A DNA stretch of 62,687 nt from Propionibacteriaceae bacterium (GCA_027492675.1 JAPUEI010000060.1:1-62687), one strand, 5' to 3'. Shown: positions 29,372-38,630, numbered from the stretch's first letter. Program-made: numbers and translations. Notes: generated by a model not told the origin, from the letters alone.

Positions 29372-29554
29372 CTAGCCCCCGGACTTGCGGCGGAACTGCC
29401 GCTTGCCGGCCGCAGCCTTGTGCGGTCCTCCCGCCACCTTGTTGCTTGCCCCGTGGGCCTCGCCCACCGCCTGCTTGCCCTGCTTGGCCTCGAGCGCGCG
29501 CTTCATGACCTCTCGGGGATCCAGGGCCTCGGGCTCGGTCGTCTCGTCACTCAT
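29372..29554 (-). CDS. DUF5302 small basic protein
   Basis: A 60-residue protein starting MSDETTEPEALDPREVMKRA and ending GKRQFRRKSGG. The order acidic N-terminus, K-R-ALEAKQ helix, Gly/Ala-rich linker with His and a basic FRRKSG tail is typical of DUF5302, a small actinobacterial family of unknown function that may bind nucleic acid (inference). An in-frame GTG 9 bp upstream is possible. It directly precedes ltrA; the 68-bp repeat lies behind it. Confidence 0.75.
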   Translation of the reverse strand: MSDETTEPEALDPREVMKRALEAKQGKQAVGEAHGASNKVAGGPHKAAAGKRQFRRKSGG

Positions 29555-29623
29555 AGGGGCCACTCTGCCATGAGCGGGCGGTTGCCCACATCAGGAAAGC
29601 CCGTTGACGCGCTCCCGCGACCC

Positions 29624-29691
29624 GCTTGGCAAGGCAAGCACTGCTTGGCAAGGCGCCGAACCCTTGCCGAGCACGCCTTGCCTTGCCAAGC
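29624..29691. repeat. 68-bp palindromic repeat, copy A
   Basis: It begins GCTTGGCAAGGCAAG and ends CTTGCCTTGCCAAGC, with internal repeats of TTGGCAAGG. The reverse complement is nearly identical to copy B at 37375-37442, and the length is exactly the same. It lies in the spacer between the divergent DUF5302 and mannosidase genes. This suggests a dispersed REP/MITE-like element. No transposase was seen. Confidence 0.75.
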
Positions 29692-29783
29692 CGACGGCGG
29701 ACGCGGGATGAGGGCGCGGAAACTGGGCGCAACCACCGGCGATCCCGTGACGTGCGTCGGGGGCGCCTGTCAGGATCGAGCCC

Positions 29784-32700
29784 GTGCACACTCAGCTCTC
29801 CTCGCTCCCCGCCCGTACAGCGAAGACCCACGAACGGATCAAGGCGCACGTGTACGCGCGTCGCGTGCCCGTGACGCTGGCCGCGAACCACCTGACCGGC
29901 GAGCCGGTCTCCTTCGACGAGGCGACCGGCGGCGACTTCGTCCCGTTCGCGCTCGGCACCCCGTGGGGCCGCGGCTGGTCGACGTCGTGGTTCCGGATCA
30001 CGGCGACACTGCCCGAGGACGCGACGGGCCGCTGGGAGCTGGTGATCGACCCCGGCTTCGACGCCAACTCGCCCGGCTTCCAGGCCGAAGGGCTGTTCTG
30101 GAGCACCGATGGTCGACCGCTCAAGGGGCTCAACCCGCTCAACGGCTACCTGCCCCTGCCCGACCTGGCACCGGGCGAGACGGTGACGGTGTACCTGGAG
30201 GCCGCCTCCAACCCGCCCGTACACGGCAATGCCGACACCAGCTACTCCGATCTCGACACGACGCCGAACACGTCGATCTACACGTTCCGCACAGCCGTGC
30301 TCGCCGAGCTCGACGAGGAGGTGTACGGGCTGGACCTGGACCTGGCCGTGCTCAACGAACTGCAGGGCGAGCTGCCCCAGGGTCCGCGCAAGGCCCAGAT
30401 CAACACGGCCATCGAGGCGGCGCTCGACGCCCTCGACGTACGGAACATCTCCGGCACGGCCACAGCGGCCCGCGCGGCCCTCGCGCCCGCCCTGGCCGCG
30501 CCGGCTCACGCCACCGAGCACACGATCTCGGCCGTCGGCCACGCGCACATCGACTCCGCGTGGCTGTGGCCGATCCGGGAGACCATGCGCAAGTGCGCCC
30601 GGACGTTCTCCAACGTCGCCACCCTCGCCGAGGACTACCCGGACCTGGTGTTCGCGTGCAGCCAGGTGCAGCAGTACGAGTGGATGCGGGACCACTACCC
30701 GGAGGTCTTCCGCCGGATCAAGGACACGATCGCGAAGGGCAGCTGGGCGCCGGTCAGCGGGATGTGGGTCGAGTGCGACTCCAACCTGCCCGGCGGTGAG
30801 GCGATGGTCCGTCAGTTCACGTACGGCAAGCGGTTCTACGCCGACGAGCTCGGCGTCGAGGCGAACGAGGTCTGGCTGCCCGACACGTTCGGCTACTCGG
30901 GCGCGCTGCCGCAGATCTGCCGGCTCGCCGAGGGCCGCTGGTTCATGAGCCAGAAGATGAGCTGGAACACCACCGACGTCTTCCCCCACCACACCTTCCG
31001 CTGGGAGGGCATCGACGGCACGCGGGTGTTCGCCCACTTCCCGCCGTCCGATACGTACAACGCCCAGATCTTCGGCGAGGAGCTGGCCCGGTCGGCGCGC
31101 AACTTCAAGGACGCCGGACCTGCGAACCGGTCCCTGATGGCGTTCGGCCACGGCGACGGCGGTGGCGGTCCGACCAGGGAGATGATGGAGCGCGCGCGGC
31201 GCGTGGCGAACCTCGAAGGGTCGCCGAAGGTCGTCGTCGAGTCGCCGAGAGAGTTCTTCGCGAAGGCGGAGGAGGAGTACGCCTCCGCGCCGGTGTGGGT
31301 CGGCGAGATGTACCTGGAGTTCCACCGCGGCACGTACACCACGCATGTGAACGTCAAGCAGTCGAACCGGCGCACTGAGCACCAGCTGTTCGAGGCCGAG
31401 CTGTGGGCGACGACGGCGACGCTGCTGACGGGGGCGGACTACCCGTACGACGAACTCGACGCCCTGTGGCGCGCGACGCTGCTCAACCAGTTCCACGACA
31501 TCCTGCCGGGGTCGTCGATCCGGTGGGTGTACAGGGATGCGCGGGCGTCGTACGACGACCTCAACACGCGTCTCGAGTCGCTGATCGGGGAGTCGCTGAG
31601 GGAGTTGGGGACCCTTCGAGACGCAGCGGGGCTCCGCCCGGCTGCTCCTCAGGGATCCGAGGGTGACGAAGCCGATCGGCGTCTCGAAGGGCCCATCACC
31701 GCCAACGCCGCACCGCACGCGAGGGGTGGGGTGAGCGCGTTCGGGGCCGGGGCTGCCGAGCCGGCCGGCCACGCTCCCGTACAGATCGACGGCGACTCGT
31801 ACGTCCTCGACAACGGACTGCTGCGCGTCACGGTCGGACCCGACGGCACGATCGGCTCGATCCGGGACCTCGTGGTCGACCGCGAGCTCGTACCGGCCGG
31901 GGCCAAGGCCAACCTGCTGCAGCTACACCCGGACTTCCCGATCACGTACGAGGCGTGGGACATCGACGAGTACTACCGCCACACCGTCACCGACCTCACG
32001 GACGCCGACGCGATCACGGTCGACGGCGACGCGGTCGTCGTGACGCGGAGCTTCGACGGCTCGACGGCGACCCAGCGGGTGCGGCTCGCGGCCGACGCCC
32101 CGCGCGTCGACATCACCACCGAGGTGGACTGGCACGAGCGCGAGCGGCTGCTGAAGCTGGCGTTCCCGCTCGACCTGCACACGACGACGTCGACGAGCGA
32201 GATCCAGTTCGGCCACGTGACCCGCCCGACGCACGCCAACACGAGCTGGGACGCGGCCAAGTTCGAGACGGCCGCCCAGCGTTGGGTGCACGTGGCCGAG
32301 GGCTCGTACGGCGTCGCGGTCGTCAACAAGGGGACGTACGGGCATGACATCTCTCGGCCGCCGGTGGGCGAGTCGCGCGCGAGCCTGCCGACGACGATCC
32401 GGATGTCGCTGGTGCGCGGCCCGATGTACCCCGACCCGCTGGCCGACGAGGGGCGCCACACGTTCGAGTGCTCGCTGCTCGTGGGTGATGTCGGGGACGC
32501 GACGCGCGAGGGGTACGCGAAGGCGCTCCCCGGTCGTACGGTCGCCGGCGCCGGCTGGGACCCGGTCGTCACCTGCTCGAACCCCGATGTCGTCGTCAGC
32601 GCGGTGAAGCTCGCCGACGACCGCTCGGGCGACGTGATCGTGCGGGTGTACGAGTCGCGCGGGGCGCGTGCGGCCGCCGACCTGGGGCTCGGGTTCGCCC

Positions 32701-32843
32701 ACGGCGAGGTGTCGGTGGTGAACCTGCTGGAACGTACGGACGGCGAGTCGGAGCACCTCACGGAGATCGAGGCCACGGACGGCGGCGTACGGGTGCGGCT
32801 GCGGCCATTCCAGATCGCGACACTGAGGGTGAAGCGCGCATGA
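29784..32843 (+). CDS. GH38 alpha-mannosidase
   Basis: A 1019-residue cytoplasmic glycoside hydrolase family 38 enzyme, closest in form to MAN2C1-type. It removes alpha-mannose from free oligosaccharides. Zinc ligands are in GHAHIDSAWLWP (H253, H255, D257 by count) and the nucleophile Asp about 332 in WVECDSNLPGGEA. DTFGYSGALPQI, then FGHGDGGGGPTREM and FHDILPGSSI are further family sequence. The C-terminal beta domains run from about 640. Residues 609-637 are an odd Gly/Arg/Glu-rich insert encoded by a palindromic DNA element. The start is a GTG 92 bp beyond repeat copy A. Confidence 0.93.
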   Translation: MHTQLSSLPARTAKTHERIKAHVYARRVPVTLAANHLTGEPVSFDEATGGDFVPFALGTPWGRGWSTSWFRITATLPEDATGRWELVIDPGFDANSPGFQAEGLFWSTDGRPLKGLNPLNGYLPLPDLAPGETVTVYLEAASNPPVHGNADTSYSDLDTTPNTSIYTFRTAVLAELDEEVYGLDLDLAVLNELQGELPQGPRKAQINTAIEAALDALDVRNISGTATAARAALAPALAAPAHATEHTISAVGHAHIDSAWLWPIRETMRKCARTFSNVATLAEDYPDLVFACSQVQQYEWMRDHYPEVFRRIKDTIAKGSWAPVSGMWVECDSNLPGGEAMVRQFTYGKRFYADELGVEANEVWLPDTFGYSGALPQICRLAEGRWFMSQKMSWNTTDVFPHHTFRWEGIDGTRVFAHFPPSDTYNAQIFGEELARSARNFKDAGPANRSLMAFGHGDGGGGPTREMMERARRVANLEGSPKVVVESPREFFAKAEEEYASAPVWVGEMYLEFHRGTYTTHVNVKQSNRRTEHQLFEAELWATTATLLTGADYPYDELDALWRATLLNQFHDILPGSSIRWVYRDARASYDDLNTRLESLIGESLRELGTLRDAAGLRPAAPQGSEGDEADRRLEGPITANAAPHARGGVSAFGAGAAEPAGHAPVQIDGDSYVLDNGLLRVTVGPDGTIGSIRDLVVDRELVPAGAKANLLQLHPDFPITYEAWDIDEYYRHTVTDLTDADAITVDGDAVVVTRSFDGSTATQRVRLAADAPRVDITTEVDWHERERLLKLAFPLDLHTTTSTSEIQFGHVTRPTHANTSWDAAKFETAAQRWVHVAEGSYGVAVVNKGTYGHDISRPPVGESRASLPTTIRMSLVRGPMYPDPLADEGRHTFECSLLVGDVGDATREGYAKALPGRTVAGAGWDPVVTCSNPDVVVSAVKLADDRSGDVIVRVYESRGARAAADLGLGFAHGEVSVVNLLERTDGESEHLTEIEATDGGVRVRLRPFQIATLRVKRA
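31612..31691. repeat. Palindromic element inserted in frame in the mannosidase gene
   Basis: CCCTTCGAGACGC (31612-31624) and GCGTCTCGAAGGG (31679-31691) are perfect 13-bp terminal inverted repeats, 80 bp in total, within the GH38 gene. The reading stays open and codes a low-complexity linker of about 29 residues between the catalytic and beta domains. The base pattern and TTCGAGACG end resemble palindromic repeats of actinobacterial spacers. Other copies were not seen in this window. Confidence 0.6.
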
Positions 32844-32957
32844 GTATCGGCGGTAACCTCATGCCCACTGCAGGTCTGTGAGGCGCCTCTCACGTACAGT
32901 CGACAGCCGTGGTCCGTGGGGCAGGATGGGCCTCCGGATCCACCCGAAGGAGTCTCT

Positions 32958-35576
32958 ATGCGCGCGCGCCGGACGTTCTTGGTCGTCCTGGCCACCCTGG
33001 GGCTCCTCGCCGGGGTGATGCCTGCAGCCCACGCTGACACGTCGACCGACACCTACATCGTGGTGTTGAAGAACACGGTCTCGGCGTCGTCGCTGGGGAA
33101 GTCGGTGCTGGGCTCGAACGTCAAGACCCTCCCCGCGGCGCATGCGGCGATCGTCGAGCTCACGGCCGCCAAGGCTGCGTCGTTGGCCACGAACCCGAAC
33201 GTGCGGTCCGTCCAGAAGAACGTCCGCGTCAAGAAGTCCGGCACCCAGACGAACCCGCCGTGGGACCTCGACGTGCTCGACAGTCGCGCCGGGACCCTCG
33301 ACCACTCGTACACCTATCCGAACACGGGCTCCGGCGTCACGGCGTACGTCGTGGACTCGGGCCTGACCACGGTCAACAGCGAGTTCGCGACGGCCAGCGT
33401 CGGCGTGGGCATCAACTTCGTCCAGCGCGGGTCGGCCGAGGTGGTCAACCCGGACCCGGCCCTGGCGGTCGCGGCGTGCGGATCCGGAATCGACGACACC
33501 AGCGTCGATCCGACGGACACCGTTGACCAGGCCGGCCATGGCACGGCCGTCACGAGCCTGATCGTCGGAGCGACCTTCGGCGTCGCGAAGGGCGCCACCG
33601 TGGTGCCCGTCCGCGTGCTCGACTGCAACGGTGGCGGCTACGCGACCGACGTCTACAAGGCGGTCGACTGGATCCTTGCGAACCACGCCGCGGGCGCTCC
33701 TGCCGTCGTCAACATCAGCCTCGGCACCGCGGGCAATGTCCTCGACCTCGCGGCGCAGGAGCTCATCGACGCTGGCATCACCGTCGTGGCCGCCGCGGGC
33801 AACGACAACCAGAACGCATGCCTCGAAACACCGGCCCGCGTGCCCGGCGTGCTGACCGTGGCCGCGACCACCCAGAGCAACGCCGAGCCCGTCTGGCCCG
33901 ACGGCCAGGGCACCAACTACGGCTCGTGCGTCGACTTCTACGCACCGGGCGACAGCGTGATCGCGGCGTCGCGTGAGGCGGGGATGTACGAGATCTCGAC
34001 GGGCACGTCGTTCTCCTCCCCACTGGCGGCCGGAGGAGCCGTGCTGGCGCTTGCGGACCACCCCACGTGGACGCCTGCCCAGGTCTCGGCGGACCTGACC
34101 AGCCGCGCGACGTACGGCGTGATCAACGGTGCACGGTCGGTGAACAAACTGCTCAACGTCGGGCCCCTGGGGGTCATGACCGGCACCGCTCCCACCCTCA
34201 CCGCCCCGACCCGGGTCGCGGACACGGTGACCGCCGTCACCCATTGGACCCCGGTGCCGACGAGCGCGACGTACCAGTGGAACCTCGACGGATCCGCGAT
34301 CACCGGAGCGACCACCATCTCCTACGTCCCGGTCGCCGCCGACGAAGGGAAGACACTGACTGTCACCGTCACCGGTTCCTACCCCGGCTACGCCGACATC
34401 AGCGACACCAGCGCGGGCTCGGTCGTCGCCGCCGCCCCGCCGCCCCCACCGGCCGGCATGGTGACGTCGCTGTCTCCGTCCCGGCTCCTCGACACGCGCA
34501 TCGGCCAGGGTGCCTGGGGCCCCATGACGAACGGGCGCACGGTGTCGATCCCCGTACGCGGCGTGGGCGGGGTCTCGTCCAACGCGTCGGCCGTGCTGAT
34601 CAACATCACCTGCACCGACGCCAGCTCCAGCGGGTTCATCTCCGGACACGCGTCCGGGACGGGCATGCCGGGGGTGTCGAGCGCGAACTTCGTCGCAGGC
34701 AAGACCGGCGCCAACCTCGCCCTGATCCCGGTCGGCGACGACGGCGCGATCTGGCTCACGTCGGCGGTGAGTAACGGCGGGACCGTACAGCTCGTGGTCG
34801 ACCTCCAGGGATTTGTGTCCGGCGGCGGTGCCGTGACCGAGGCGGGCGCAGTCGTCCCCGTCTCGCCGCAGCGGCTGGCCGACACGCGGATGACCGGCTC
34901 GATCGGCGGCGGCGGCACGTTGAACGTGATGGTCGCCGGAGCAGCAGGTGTCCCGTCCGGTGCCGCGGCCGCCTTCCTGAACGTCACCGTCACTCAGCCG
35001 GGCACGCCCGGCTTCCTCACGGCCTACCCCGGTGGGGAGAACCGGCCGGCCACCTCCAACGTGAACTTCGTGCCCGGCCAGACGGTGCCCAACATGGTCC
35101 TCGTCAAGATCGGAGGGAACGGGATCGTCTCGATCTTCAACTCCTCCGCCACGGCGGTGCACATCATCGTCGACATCCAGGGGTACGTGACGCCGGGGAC
35201 CCCGACCGCCACCGGCGCGATCGTGCCGATGTCGCCGCTGCGGGTGCTCGACACGCGGTACGGGATCGGCACGACTCCCGGGATCGTGTACTCGGGGACG
35301 GGTCGCACCATCTACTTCACGGGCTCTGGTCTGGGCACCGCGTCGGGCGTCTTCCTCAACATCACGGCGACGGGCCCCTCGGGCAGTGGGTACCTCTCGG
35401 CCTACCCCGCCAACAGTGGCCGACCGGCGGTGTCGAACCTCAACTTCGACGCGGGCGCCACGGTGCCGAACCTCGCAGCGGTGGCCCTCAACAATTCGCA
35501 GTGCCGGGTGGATGCGGCGGTCACGAACAACGGGTCGGTGGCCATCGTGGCCGACGTCTTCGCGTACATCATCTGA
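32958..35576 (+). CDS. Secreted S8 (subtilisin-like) protease with Ig-like domain and three LDTR repeats
   Basis: An 872-residue secreted protease. The signal peptide ends at about 26 (AAHA-DTS), followed by an I9-type propeptide (about 30-92). The catalytic domain has Asp about 133 (VVDSG), His about 194 (GHGTAVTS), oxyanion Asn about 282 (AAAGND) and Ser about 351 (GTSFSSP). An Ig-like domain is at 412-490, then a Pro-rich hinge, then three repeats of about 115 residues (504-620, 635-745, 757-872), each starting with a P-x-R-L/V-x-DTR motif. The same repeat ends the amidase at 52499-55066. The ATG at 32958 follows GAAGGAG. Probably wall-associated; targets unknown. Confidence 0.93.
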   Translation: MRARRTFLVVLATLGLLAGVMPAAHADTSTDTYIVVLKNTVSASSLGKSVLGSNVKTLPAAHAAIVELTAAKAASLATNPNVRSVQKNVRVKKSGTQTNPPWDLDVLDSRAGTLDHSYTYPNTGSGVTAYVVDSGLTTVNSEFATASVGVGINFVQRGSAEVVNPDPALAVAACGSGIDDTSVDPTDTVDQAGHGTAVTSLIVGATFGVAKGATVVPVRVLDCNGGGYATDVYKAVDWILANHAAGAPAVVNISLGTAGNVLDLAAQELIDAGITVVAAAGNDNQNACLETPARVPGVLTVAATTQSNAEPVWPDGQGTNYGSCVDFYAPGDSVIAASREAGMYEISTGTSFSSPLAAGGAVLALADHPTWTPAQVSADLTSRATYGVINGARSVNKLLNVGPLGVMTGTAPTLTAPTRVADTVTAVTHWTPVPTSATYQWNLDGSAITGATTISYVPVAADEGKTLTVTVTGSYPGYADISDTSAGSVVAAAPPPPPAGMVTSLSPSRLLDTRIGQGAWGPMTNGRTVSIPVRGVGGVSSNASAVLINITCTDASSSGFISGHASGTGMPGVSSANFVAGKTGANLALIPVGDDGAIWLTSAVSNGGTVQLVVDLQGFVSGGGAVTEAGAVVPVSPQRLADTRMTGSIGGGGTLNVMVAGAAGVPSGAAAAFLNVTVTQPGTPGFLTAYPGGENRPATSNVNFVPGQTVPNMVLVKIGGNGIVSIFNSSATAVHIIVDIQGYVTPGTPTATGAIVPMSPLRVLDTRYGIGTTPGIVYSGTGRTIYFTGSGLGTASGVFLNITATGPSGSGYLSAYPANSGRPAVSNLNFDAGATVPNLAAVALNNSQCRVDAAVTNNGSVAIVADVFAYII

Positions 35577-35586
35577 GGGAGCTTGC

Positions 35587-36249
35587 ATGACCTTGCCCGC
35601 CGCGGTCGTCTTCGACATGGACGGGATCCTCATCGAGACCGAGCCCATCTGGGACCAGGTGCGTCGCCGCCTGGCCGCGGAGGACGGTCTCCTGTGGCCC
35701 GAGTCGTCGACCCCGATCATGATGGGCCTGTCGACCCAGGAGTGGGCCTCGCACATGACCGACGTCGTGGGCTTCGCCGGCACCTGGCAGCAGGTCGCGC
35801 AGCGGGTGATCGACGCGATGGCCGAGGCGTACGCTCACGGCGGGCTGCCTGAGCTGCCGGGTGCGGTCGAGGCGGTACGGAGGATGGCCGGGCTCGTTCC
35901 GACGGCCATCGCATCCTCGTCGCCGCGCCGGCTCATCGACACGGTCGTCGCCCGGCTCGAGCTGGGCGAGGCGCTGTCGGTGACCGTCTCCACCGAGGAG
36001 GTGCCGCGCGGCAAGCCGTACCCCGACGGCTACCTCAAGGCGTGCGAGCTGCTCGGCGTCGACGCGCGCCGCTCGGTCGCGGTGGAGGACTCCACGAACG
36101 GCATCCGCTCGGCCCACGCCGCAGGGATGGCCGTTGTCTGCGTGCCGCCCGGCTTCCACCCACCCGCCGACGACACCCTCGCCCTGTGCTCGGCCGTCAT
36201 CGACACCCTCGACGATCTCACCGAGGACCTGGTCCGCGGCCTCCTCTGA
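35587..36249 (+). CDS. HAD family hydrolase, beta-phosphoglucomutase-like
   Basis: A 220-residue haloacid dehalogenase-type phosphatase. Motif I FDMDGILIETEP (nucleophile Asp about 10), cap domain about 18-90, motif II in AIASSSPRRLI, Lys in GKPYPDGYL, and motif III/IV VAVEDSTNGIRSA. This is the profile of sugar-phosphate phosphatases and phosphoglucomutases; the substrate is open. It starts 10 bp after the protease stop with GGGAG and thus may share its transcript, although no functional link is obvious. It converges with adenosine deaminase. Confidence 0.9.
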   Translation: MTLPAAVVFDMDGILIETEPIWDQVRRRLAAEDGLLWPESSTPIMMGLSTQEWASHMTDVVGFAGTWQQVAQRVIDAMAEAYAHGGLPELPGAVEAVRRMAGLVPTAIASSSPRRLIDTVVARLELGEALSVTVSTEEVPRGKPYPDGYLKACELLGVDARRSVAVEDSTNGIRSAHAAGMAVVCVPPGFHPPADDTLALCSAVIDTLDDLTEDLVRGLL

Positions 36250-36264
36250 GGTGCGAGTACGGGC

Positions 36265-37311
36265 TCAGGCCTGGGCGGCTTCGTACGTCCGGATCTCGTC
36301 GTACAGGCGGCTCTTCACCTCCGCGGGCGCGAAGCTGTGGTCCACCGCGGCGCGCGCGAGGTGCGCCAGACCCGCCTGATCGAGGTCGAGGAGCGCGGCC
36401 GCGACCCCGTACTCGGTGTTGAGGTCCGTCGAGAACATCGGCGGGTCGTCGGAGTTGATGCTCACCGGCACGCCCGCTTCGACCAGGCGGCGCAGCGGGT
36501 GCTCGGCGAACGTCGCCACCGCGCGCGTCGCGATGTTGGAGGTCGGCGACACCTCGACGGGGATGCGGTGCTCGGCCAGGTGGGCGAGCAGCCGCTCGTC
36601 CTGAACGGCCGACGTGCCGTGGCCGATCCGCTCGGCGCCGAGGATGGTCAGCGCGTCCCAGATCGTCTGAGGCCCGGTCGTCTCGCCCGCGTGCGGGATG
36701 GAGTGCAGCCCGGCGGCGCGGGCCCGGTTGAAGCAGTCCTCGAACTGCGGCCGCGGCACACCGATCTCCGGGCCACCGAGGCCCAGTGCGATGAGGCTCG
36801 CCGGGCCGTGCTTGAGTGCCAGATCGGTGGTCGCGATGCCGCCTTCGAGGCCGAGCTCGCCGGGGATGTCCCAGATCCAGCGCATGACCAGGTCGAGGTC
36901 GCGCTCGGCCGCCACCCGTACGTCCTCGACCGCCTCGACGAACGCCTCGATCGGCACGCCGGCGTTCACGTTGGTGAGCGGGGTGCAGGTCAGCTCGACG
37001 TAGCGGACCTTCTGGCGGGCGAGCTCCTCGGCGATGCCGTAGGTGAGGGTGTGGATGTCCTCGGGCGTCTTCACGATGTCGACGACCGAGAGGTACAGGT
37101 CGACGAAGTGGGCGAAGTCGGTGAACGTGAAGTACTCGGCCAGCGCCGCGGGATCGGTCGGCACCCGTCCGGGATGGCGCCGGGCGAGCTCGGCGACGAT
37201 GGCCGGCGACGCGGAGCCGACGTGATGTACGTGTAGCTCGGCCTTCGGCAGTCCGGCGATGAACGCCTCGATCTCGGGCGTGGGACGGGGCTGCGCATCA
37301 GACAGTGACAT
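36265..37311 (-). CDS. add: Adenosine deaminase
   Basis: A 348-residue TIM-barrel zinc enzyme that deaminates adenosine to inosine. LPKAELHVHHVGSASP gives the HxH zinc ligands near the N-terminus, in the variant seen in streptomycete-type enzymes. HAGET (about 210), HGTSAV and the C-terminal ISPTSN-like stretch plus SINSDDPPMF (zinc Asp) follow in order. The ATG at 37311 is chosen; the open frame upstream to 37440 runs through the 68-bp repeat and carries no family sequence. It belongs to purine salvage. Confidence 0.93.
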   Translation of the reverse strand: MSLSDAQPRPTPEIEAFIAGLPKAELHVHHVGSASPAIVAELARRHPGRVPTDPAALAEYFTFTDFAHFVDLYLSVVDIVKTPEDIHTLTYGIAEELARQKVRYVELTCTPLTNVNAGVPIEAFVEAVEDVRVAAERDLDLVMRWIWDIPGELGLEGGIATTDLALKHGPASLIALGLGGPEIGVPRPQFEDCFNRARAAGLHSIPHAGETTGPQTIWDALTILGAERIGHGTSAVQDERLLAHLAEHRIPVEVSPTSNIATRAVATFAEHPLRRLVEAGVPVSINSDDPPMFSTDLNTEYGVAAALLDLDQAGLAHLARAAVDHSFAPAEVKSRLYDEIRTYEAAQA

Positions 37312-37374
37312 GCGAGAGATCCTGCCGTATCGGGCGTCGGGCCGCGCGGATCTGCTGGGATGCCCGATCGACCC

Positions 37375-37442
37375 GCTTGGCAAGGCTTGGCGTGCTTGGC
37401 AAGGGATCGGCGCCTTGCGAAGCGCTGCTTGCCTTGCCAAGC
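37375..37442. repeat. 68-bp palindromic repeat, copy B
   Basis: It begins GCTTGGCAAGGCTTGGCG and ends GCTTGCCTTGCCAAGC, nearly identical over all 68 bp to the reverse complement of copy A (29624-29691). It lies 64 bp upstream of adenosine deaminase. Imperfect dyad symmetry would allow a strong cruciform or RNA hairpin. Confidence 0.75.
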
Positions 37443-37499
37443 AGCCTCGGCTGGCCGCACCCGCGCCGAGCGAGGTGACCCGGCGGCCTCACGAGCGGA

Positions 37500-37802
37500 T
37501 CAGCCGAGCGCCACCCAGGTGCCGCGGTAGCGGCGGAGTAGCCGGTACCGACCCGTGGTCGCGACGGTGTCGACGGCCTCCCGACTCGCGCGCGACGCCG
37601 TACGGGCCGCGGCATCCTCGTCGTACCCGCTCGATGCCGGCACCGTGAACCGCACGAGGATCCGCGGCGTGCCGGCCACCACGGTGATGTCGGTCGCGTC
37701 GATGTGGTGCCCGAGCGCGGAGACGGCCGCATCCATCACCTGCTCCGGCGACCTCCCCGGCAGCAGGTCCCCGATCTCGATCTCCAGGCGGTACGACGGC
37801 AC
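37500..37802 (-). CDS. Small hypothetical protein
   Basis: A 100-residue protein starting MPSYRLEIEIGDLLPGRSPE. It alternates beta strands and helices (LEIEIGDL, VMDAAVSALG, ITVVAGTPRILVRFTVPA), suggesting a small ferredoxin-like alpha/beta fold. No family or active site is recognised, and there is no membrane segment. It is followed at 37826 by a membrane protein gene read on the same strand from upstream, so the two may form a transcript. Confidence 0.65.
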   Translation of the reverse strand: MPSYRLEIEIGDLLPGRSPEQVMDAAVSALGHHIDATDITVVAGTPRILVRFTVPASSGYDEDAAARTASRASREAVDTVATTGRYRLLRRYRGTWVALG

Positions 37803-37825
37803 CCGGGCAGTCTAGGTAGGGCGGA

Positions 37826-38194
37826 TCATCGCGCGGCGATCGCGACGAACATCGGGCTGAGATAGGGGATGAGCCAGACGACCCAGACGAAGACCGAGAA
37901 GCGGTGGAACCTCCGGATCATGGTCTCGTCCCTGCGGAGCAGCACCACGAGGGCCCAGATGGCGTGGACGATCATCAGCACGATGGCGATCACGCCGGAG
38001 ATGCCGTGGACGTCGGCGCTCAGCCCACCCACGTACGCCATCATCATCGCCGTCCCCGCCGTGTCGCAGCCGACGCCGAGGACGAAGAACACGAAGTTCC
38101 ACCACTGCAGCCGGCCGACGATGCGTTCACCCCAGACGCCGATCGTGTAGCAGACGAGGGCTGAGGTGATGAAGGTGCTGGCGAGCGGGTTCAC
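37826..38194 (-). CDS. HsmA/TIGR03987 family membrane protein
   Basis: A 122-residue protein with four membrane helices. It has FVFFVLGVGCDTAGTAMM, then VHGISGVIAIVLMIVHAIWA and RRFHRFSVFVWVVWLIPYLSPM. The spaced His in helices 3 and 4 and the GCDTAGT motif fit the TIGR03987 (HsmA-like) family, whose function is not known; haem or quinone binding is a possibility from the His pattern. It precedes the 100-residue gene on the same strand. Confidence 0.8.
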   Translation of the reverse strand: MNPLASTFITSALVCYTIGVWGERIVGRLQWWNFVFFVLGVGCDTAGTAMMMAYVGGLSADVHGISGVIAIVLMIVHAIWALVVLLRRDETMIRRFHRFSVFVWVVWLIPYLSPMFVAIAAR

Positions 38195-38246
38195 GCGGGC
38201 TCCTGGGTACGGGCTGGTCCCAGGCTAGTGCCGGACGTGCGGGAGG

Positions 38247-38630
38247 ATGGCCGTCGTGGCGAGCGAGCGAACGTGTCCTTGCGGTGGCGAGATGTACGAG
38301 ACGTGCTGCGGTCCGTACCACCTCGGCGTCGCGCAGGCGCCGACCGCGGAAGCGCTGATGCGCTCGCGCTACTCGGCGTTCGCCCTCGGGCTGAGCGACT
38401 ACCTGTGGCGCACCTGGCATCCCCGGACACGCCCAGAGACGGTGACGCTCGACGGCACAGAGTGGGTCGGACTCGAGATCGTGGACGTCGTCGACGGCAC
38501 CGAGCGCGACCAGGAGGGTGTCGTGGAGTTCGTCGCCAGCTACACAGAGGGCCGCCACCGCGGACGGATGCGTGAGCGCTCCCGGTTCGAGCGACGCGGA
38601 GGACGATGGCTGTACCTGGATGCCGTCTGA
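38247..38630 (+). CDS. ychJ: YchJ family metal-binding protein
   Basis: A 127-residue protein. ERTCPCGGEMYETCCGPYH is the N-terminal SEC-C-like zinc motif of YchJ/UPF0225. AEALMRSRYSAFALGLSDYLWRTWHP and the NTF2-like C-terminal half with FVASYTEG, then RERSRFERRGGRWLYLDA complete the family pattern. Function is unknown; a metal-dependent chaperone or enzyme role has been suggested for SEC-C proteins. It converges with the zinc-ribbon gene across a 194-bp spacer. Confidence 0.9.
   Translation: MAVVASERTCPCGGEMYETCCGPYHLGVAQAPTAEALMRSRYSAFALGLSDYLWRTWHPRTRPETVTLDGTEWVGLEIVDVVDGTERDQEGVVEFVASYTEGRHRGRMRERSRFERRGGRWLYLDAV

Noticed and set aside
32859..35783. 974-codon minus-strand open frame opposite the S8 protease
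   Set aside because: Shadow of the protease gene; composition is typical antisense (Asp/Arg/His-rich) and the plus strand has signal peptide, catalytic triad and repeats.
37312..37440. N-terminal extension of adenosine deaminase through the 68-bp repeat
   Set aside because: The extension codes for repeat sequence only, and the conserved protein starts at the ATG at 37311.
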